Below, one piece after another: positions 6,581 through 8,722 of a stretch of DNA of 8,722 nucleotides. How positions within the stretch are numbered: position 1 is the stretch's first letter; the number at the start of each line of letters is the position of its first letter. This DNA is from Oscillospiraceae bacterium (GTDB lineage: Bacteria; Bacillota_A; Clostridia; Oscillospirales; Oscillospiraceae). The stretch is from contig JAFQDR010000061.1 in the NCBI GenBank assembly GCA_017415945.1, positions 1-8,722 on the forward strand, given 5' to 3'. The notes below the pieces were generated by a model. That model was not told where the DNA came from, made no database searches, and saw nothing but the letters and a program-made list of their open reading frames with translations. The position numbers and the translations under genes are program-made.

Positions 6581-7657
6581 ATGAAAAAACTCATTTTCTT
6601 CGCCAAGCATATGGAGATCGGCGGACTGGAAAAGTCCCTGCTGAATCTGCTGAACAGTTTGGATCCCCAACGATACGCAGTGGAGCTGGTACTGGAGGAA
6701 AAGCACGGTCCTCTGTTAGAGCAGCTGGGCAGCCACATCACCGTCAGCGAATATCGCCTCAGCAGCTGCGGCTTTGTCCCCCTGCGGAAGCTCATTAACT
6801 TCACCAAGCGGATGCTGTGGAAGCGGAAGCATGGGAACAAATACGACTTCTCCTGCTCCTACTGCACCTACTCCGTCATCGGCAGCCGACTGGCACAGTA
6901 CGCCTCCCCGAACAGCTGCCTGTACGTTCATAATGACTACACCACTATTTACCCCGATCCCAAGGAATTTGCTGACTTTTTCGCCGAGCTGCGCACGGAT
7001 CAATTCCGCCATGTGCTGTTCGTGTCCAACGAAAGCAGGGACGGCTTCACCCGGCGTCTGCCCCAATACACGGAAAAGTGCCAAGTGATCAACAACCTTG
7101 TGGAATGGGAGTCCGTCCGCAGCCGTGCCGCGGAGCCTTGCCCCGTAATCAAGCGCCCAAACGAGACTCTGTTTGTATTCGTGGGACGACTGGATGAGCC
7201 CCACAAGCGCATGAGCCGCCTGCTGATGGCCTTCGCCACAGCACGGAAGGAACGCACTGATATCCGCCTGCTGATGGTCGGGGACGGCCCTGACCGCAAG
7301 CTGTGCGAGGACTTGATCGCCGAATACGACTTAGCAAATGCCGTTACCATGGTAGGTGCCCAAACCAACCCGTATCCCTATCTCAAGGCCGCCGACTGTC
7401 TGGTGCTGTCCTCGGATTATGAGGGCTTCCCCGTGGTATATTTCGAGGCCATGATTTTGGGCAAGGACATCATTACCACCATTCCCGTCAGCGACGAGCG
7501 AGTGGACGTGAGTGCCTACGCCACAGTTACGGACAAAACTCCCGAAGCCTTTGCCAAGGCGCTGATCGGCTATCAAAAGCAAGACCACGTCCCCTTGGAC
7601 ATGGCAGAGCTCAATCGCAAACGACTGGAAACGCTGTGCATACTCATGGACAGCTGA
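6581..7657 (+). CDS. GT4-type (GT-B fold) retaining glycosyltransferase
   Basis: Protein of 358 residues, typical for GT4. The N-terminal half has the acceptor-side glycine loop MEIGGLEKSL (11-20). The C-terminal half begins LFVFVGRLDEPHKRMSRLL (197-215), where R203 and K209 are at the usual diphosphate-contact positions. It continues with LLMVGDGPDR (230-239) and a classical E-x7-E motif, EGFPVVYFE (281-289), for donor-sugar binding. It likely transfers a sugar to the lipid-linked glycan in the cytoplasm; donor unknown. The start lies 11 bases after the upstream stop and has only a weak GGTGA site 4 bases before it, so translation may depend on ribosomes finishing the upstream gene. The C-terminus is rather short after the E-x7-E domain, but no frameshift is visible. 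Confidence 0.9.
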   Translation: MKKLIFFAKHMEIGGLEKSLLNLLNSLDPQRYAVELVLEEKHGPLLEQLGSHITVSEYRLSSCGFVPLRKLINFTKRMLWKRKHGNKYDFSCSYCTYSVIGSRLAQYASPNSCLYVHNDYTTIYPDPKEFADFFAELRTDQFRHVLFVSNESRDGFTRRLPQYTEKCQVINNLVEWESVRSRAAEPCPVIKRPNETLFVFVGRLDEPHKRMSRLLMAFATARKERTDIRLLMVGDGPDRKLCEDLIAEYDLANAVTMVGAQTNPYPYLKAADCLVLSSDYEGFPVVYFEAMILGKDIITTIPVSDERVDVSAYATVTDKTPEAFAKALIGYQKQDHVPLDMAELNRKRLETLCILMDS

Positions 7658-7670
7658 CCCCATGAACATA

Positions 7671-7677
7671 AAGGAGG
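7671..7677 (+). promoter_or_regulatory. Strong ribosome binding site for the TTG-started rmlA
   Basis: AAGGAGG lies 7 bases before TTG at 7685-7687. The frame upstream has no ATG or GTG before the in-frame TGA at 7655-7657, so TTG is effectively forced, and it yields the canonical N-terminus [14 protein letters not shown]. Confidence 0.85.
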
Positions 7678-7684
7678 AAGCAAC

Positions 7685-8563
7685 TTGAAAGGTATCATTC
7701 TTGCAGGGGGCAGCGGCACACGCCTGTACCCTCTGACCAAAGTCACATCCAAGCAGCTTTTGCCCATTTACGACAAGCCTATGGTTTTCTACCCCCTGTC
7801 CACCTTGATGCTGGCGGGGATTCGGGAAATTCTCATTATTTCCACCCCCACAGACCTGCCCAACTTTGAACGTCTGCTGGGTGACGGCAGCCAGTTCGGT
7901 CTGCAGCTGTCCTATAAGGTACAGCCCTCCCCCGACGGTCTGGCGCAGGCCTTCATTCTGGGTGAGGAATTTATCGGCAACGATACCGCCGCCATGATTT
8001 TGGGGGACAACATCTTCTATGGTGCGGGCCTCGGCAAGCATTTGAAGGAAGCTGCCGCCCGTGAGGAGGGTGCCACCGTTTTCGGCTACTATGTGGAAGA
8101 CCCCGAGCGCTTCGGCGTTGTGGAGTTTGGTGCCGACGGCAAGGCGGTTTCCATTGAGGAAAAGCCCGCAAATCCCAAATCCAATTACGCCGTCACAGGT
8201 CTGTACTTCTATGACCGCAAGGTGGTGGAGCGTGCCAAGGGCCTGAAGCCCTCCAAGCGTGGCGAGCTGGAGATCACCGATCTGAACCGCATTTATTTGG
8301 AAGAAGGCAAGCTAAACGTCATCACCCTTGGCCGCGGCTTTGCATGGCTGGACACAGGCACCGTGGACTCTTTGGCAGAAGCCGCTGACTTTGTCCGCAT
8401 CCTCCAGAATCGGCAGGGTATCACCATTTCCGCCCCCGAGGAAATCGCATATAACAAGGGATGGATCACCAAGGCACAGCTGCTGGAAGCTGCGGAAGCC
8501 TACGGCAAATCCCCCTACGGCAAGCATCTGCGGAACGTTGCCGACGGGAAATATCTCTATTAA
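7685..8563 (+). CDS. rmlA: Glucose-1-phosphate thymidylyltransferase
   Basis: RmlA/RfbA makes dTDP-glucose from dTTP and glucose-1-phosphate, the first step towards dTDP-L-rhamnose in the cytoplasm. At 292 residues it is full length. The nucleotide-binding signature [11 protein letters not shown] is at 8-18, followed by [12 protein letters not shown] at 22-33. The metal-binding aspartates are D108 in GDNIFYG and D223 in WLDTGT, and GELEITD at 193-199 is the conserved sugar-pocket motif. All key residues are present, so it should be active. It begins with TTG behind a strong ribosome binding site. rmlC starts 12 bases after its stop, so the pathway genes are co-transcribed with the exporter and glycosyltransferases. 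RmlA can also feed other dTDP-sugars, but the adjacent rmlC points to rhamnose. Confidence 0.97.
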   Translation: MKGIILAGGSGTRLYPLTKVTSKQLLPIYDKPMVFYPLSTLMLAGIREILIISTPTDLPNFERLLGDGSQFGLQLSYKVQPSPDGLAQAFILGEEFIGNDTAAMILGDNIFYGAGLGKHLKEAAAREEGATVFGYYVEDPERFGVVEFGADGKAVSIEEKPANPKSNYAVTGLYFYDRKVVERAKGLKPSKRGELEITDLNRIYLEEGKLNVITLGRGFAWLDTGTVDSLAEAADFVRILQNRQGITISAPEEIAYNKGWITKAQLLEAAEAYGKSPYGKHLRNVADGKYLY

Positions 8564-8575
8564 GAGGTGCAATTG

Positions 8576-8722
8576 ATGAAAATAACCAAAACTAAGCTGG
8601 ACGGGGTCGTCATCGTAGAGCCCCGTGTATTCGGTGACCACCGCGGCTTCTTTATGGAAAGCTGGTCCAAGAAAAAATTTGAGGAAGCGGGCCTGTTTTA
8701 CGACTTCGTACAGGACAACCAC
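8576..8722 (+). CDS. rmlC: dTDP-4-dehydrorhamnose 3,5-epimerase (5' part only, cut by window end)
   Basis: The first 49 codons are present and the frame is open at the window edge; the family is usually about 180-200 residues. The start of RmlC is recognisable: VVIVEPRVFGDHRGFFMESW (11-30) with the conserved GDxRGFF segment, and FVQDNH at 44-49, where the histidine-containing FVQDNHS motif of the cupin fold starts. RmlC converts dTDP-4-keto-6-deoxyglucose into dTDP-4-keto-rhamnose before the RmlD reduction. The start has AGGTG 6 bases upstream and lies 12 bases after the rmlA stop. rmlB and rmlD are expected beyond the window but cannot be seen. Confidence 0.92.
   Translation, partial: MKITKTKLDGVVIVEPRVFGDHRGFFMESWSKKKFEEAGLFYDFVQDNH

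Noticed and set aside
7662..7688. Eight-codon reading frame (MNIKEEAT) whose stop overlaps the rmlA TTG start
   Set aside because: It has no ribosome binding site of its own and simply spans the rmlA Shine-Dalgarno sequence. Reinitiation after the upstream stop is possible, but a frame this short is expected by chance.
1..8722. CRISPR array, tRNA/rRNA genes, transposase or phage genes
   Set aside because: I saw no regularly spaced repeats, no tRNA-like or rRNA-like sequences, and no transposase, integrase or phage motifs on either strand.

Overview
The window looks like chromosomal DNA from a moderately GC-rich Gram-positive anaerobe, most likely a gut-type Clostridia (Oscillospiraceae/Ruminococcaceae-like). 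This is inference. It rests on strong AGGAGG-type ribosome binding sites with two TTG starts, a cytoplasmic-looking ParB-like/BMP-domain fusion protein, and an intergenic hairpin element resembling (from memory, not searched) short repeats common in that group. No sequence search could be run.

Layout. Positions 9-1973 (minus strand) hold one complete gene for a 654-residue protein with an N-terminal ParB-like region and a C-terminal BMP/PnrA-type periplasmic-binding-protein fold but no signal peptide. Positions 1974-2240 are an AT-rich divergent promoter region with a good minus-strand promoter, candidate plus-strand promoters and two inverted repeats. From 2241 to the right edge all genes run on the plus strand with short gaps, as one probable operon for making and exporting a cell-surface polysaccharide: wzm (ABC-2 permease), wzt (ABC ATPase), a GT-B glycosyltransferase with a QRPQH motif, a GT2-type (GT-A) glycosyltransferase with a long N-terminal extension, a GT4-type glycosyltransferase, rmlA, and the first 49 codons of rmlC, cut by the window edge. 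The only large gap in the operon (5101-5261) carries three stem-loops and a probable dispersed repeat.

How it works together. RmlA and RmlC belong to the dTDP-L-rhamnose pathway (rmlB and rmlD would be expected downstream). The three glycosyltransferases would build a glycan on a lipid carrier on the cytoplasmic face, at least partly from rhamnose, and Wzm/Wzt would export the finished chain. The short Wzt has no C-terminal carbohydrate-binding domain, so export is probably not gated by a chain-end cap bound by Wzt. The glycan's identity (rhamnan, teichoic-acid-like or O-antigen-like) cannot be read from this window. I see no clearly new defence, mobile or RNA-based system. The most unusual items are the ParB-BMP fusion beside the operon, the hairpin repeat inside the operon just before a TTG-started gene, and the extended GT2.
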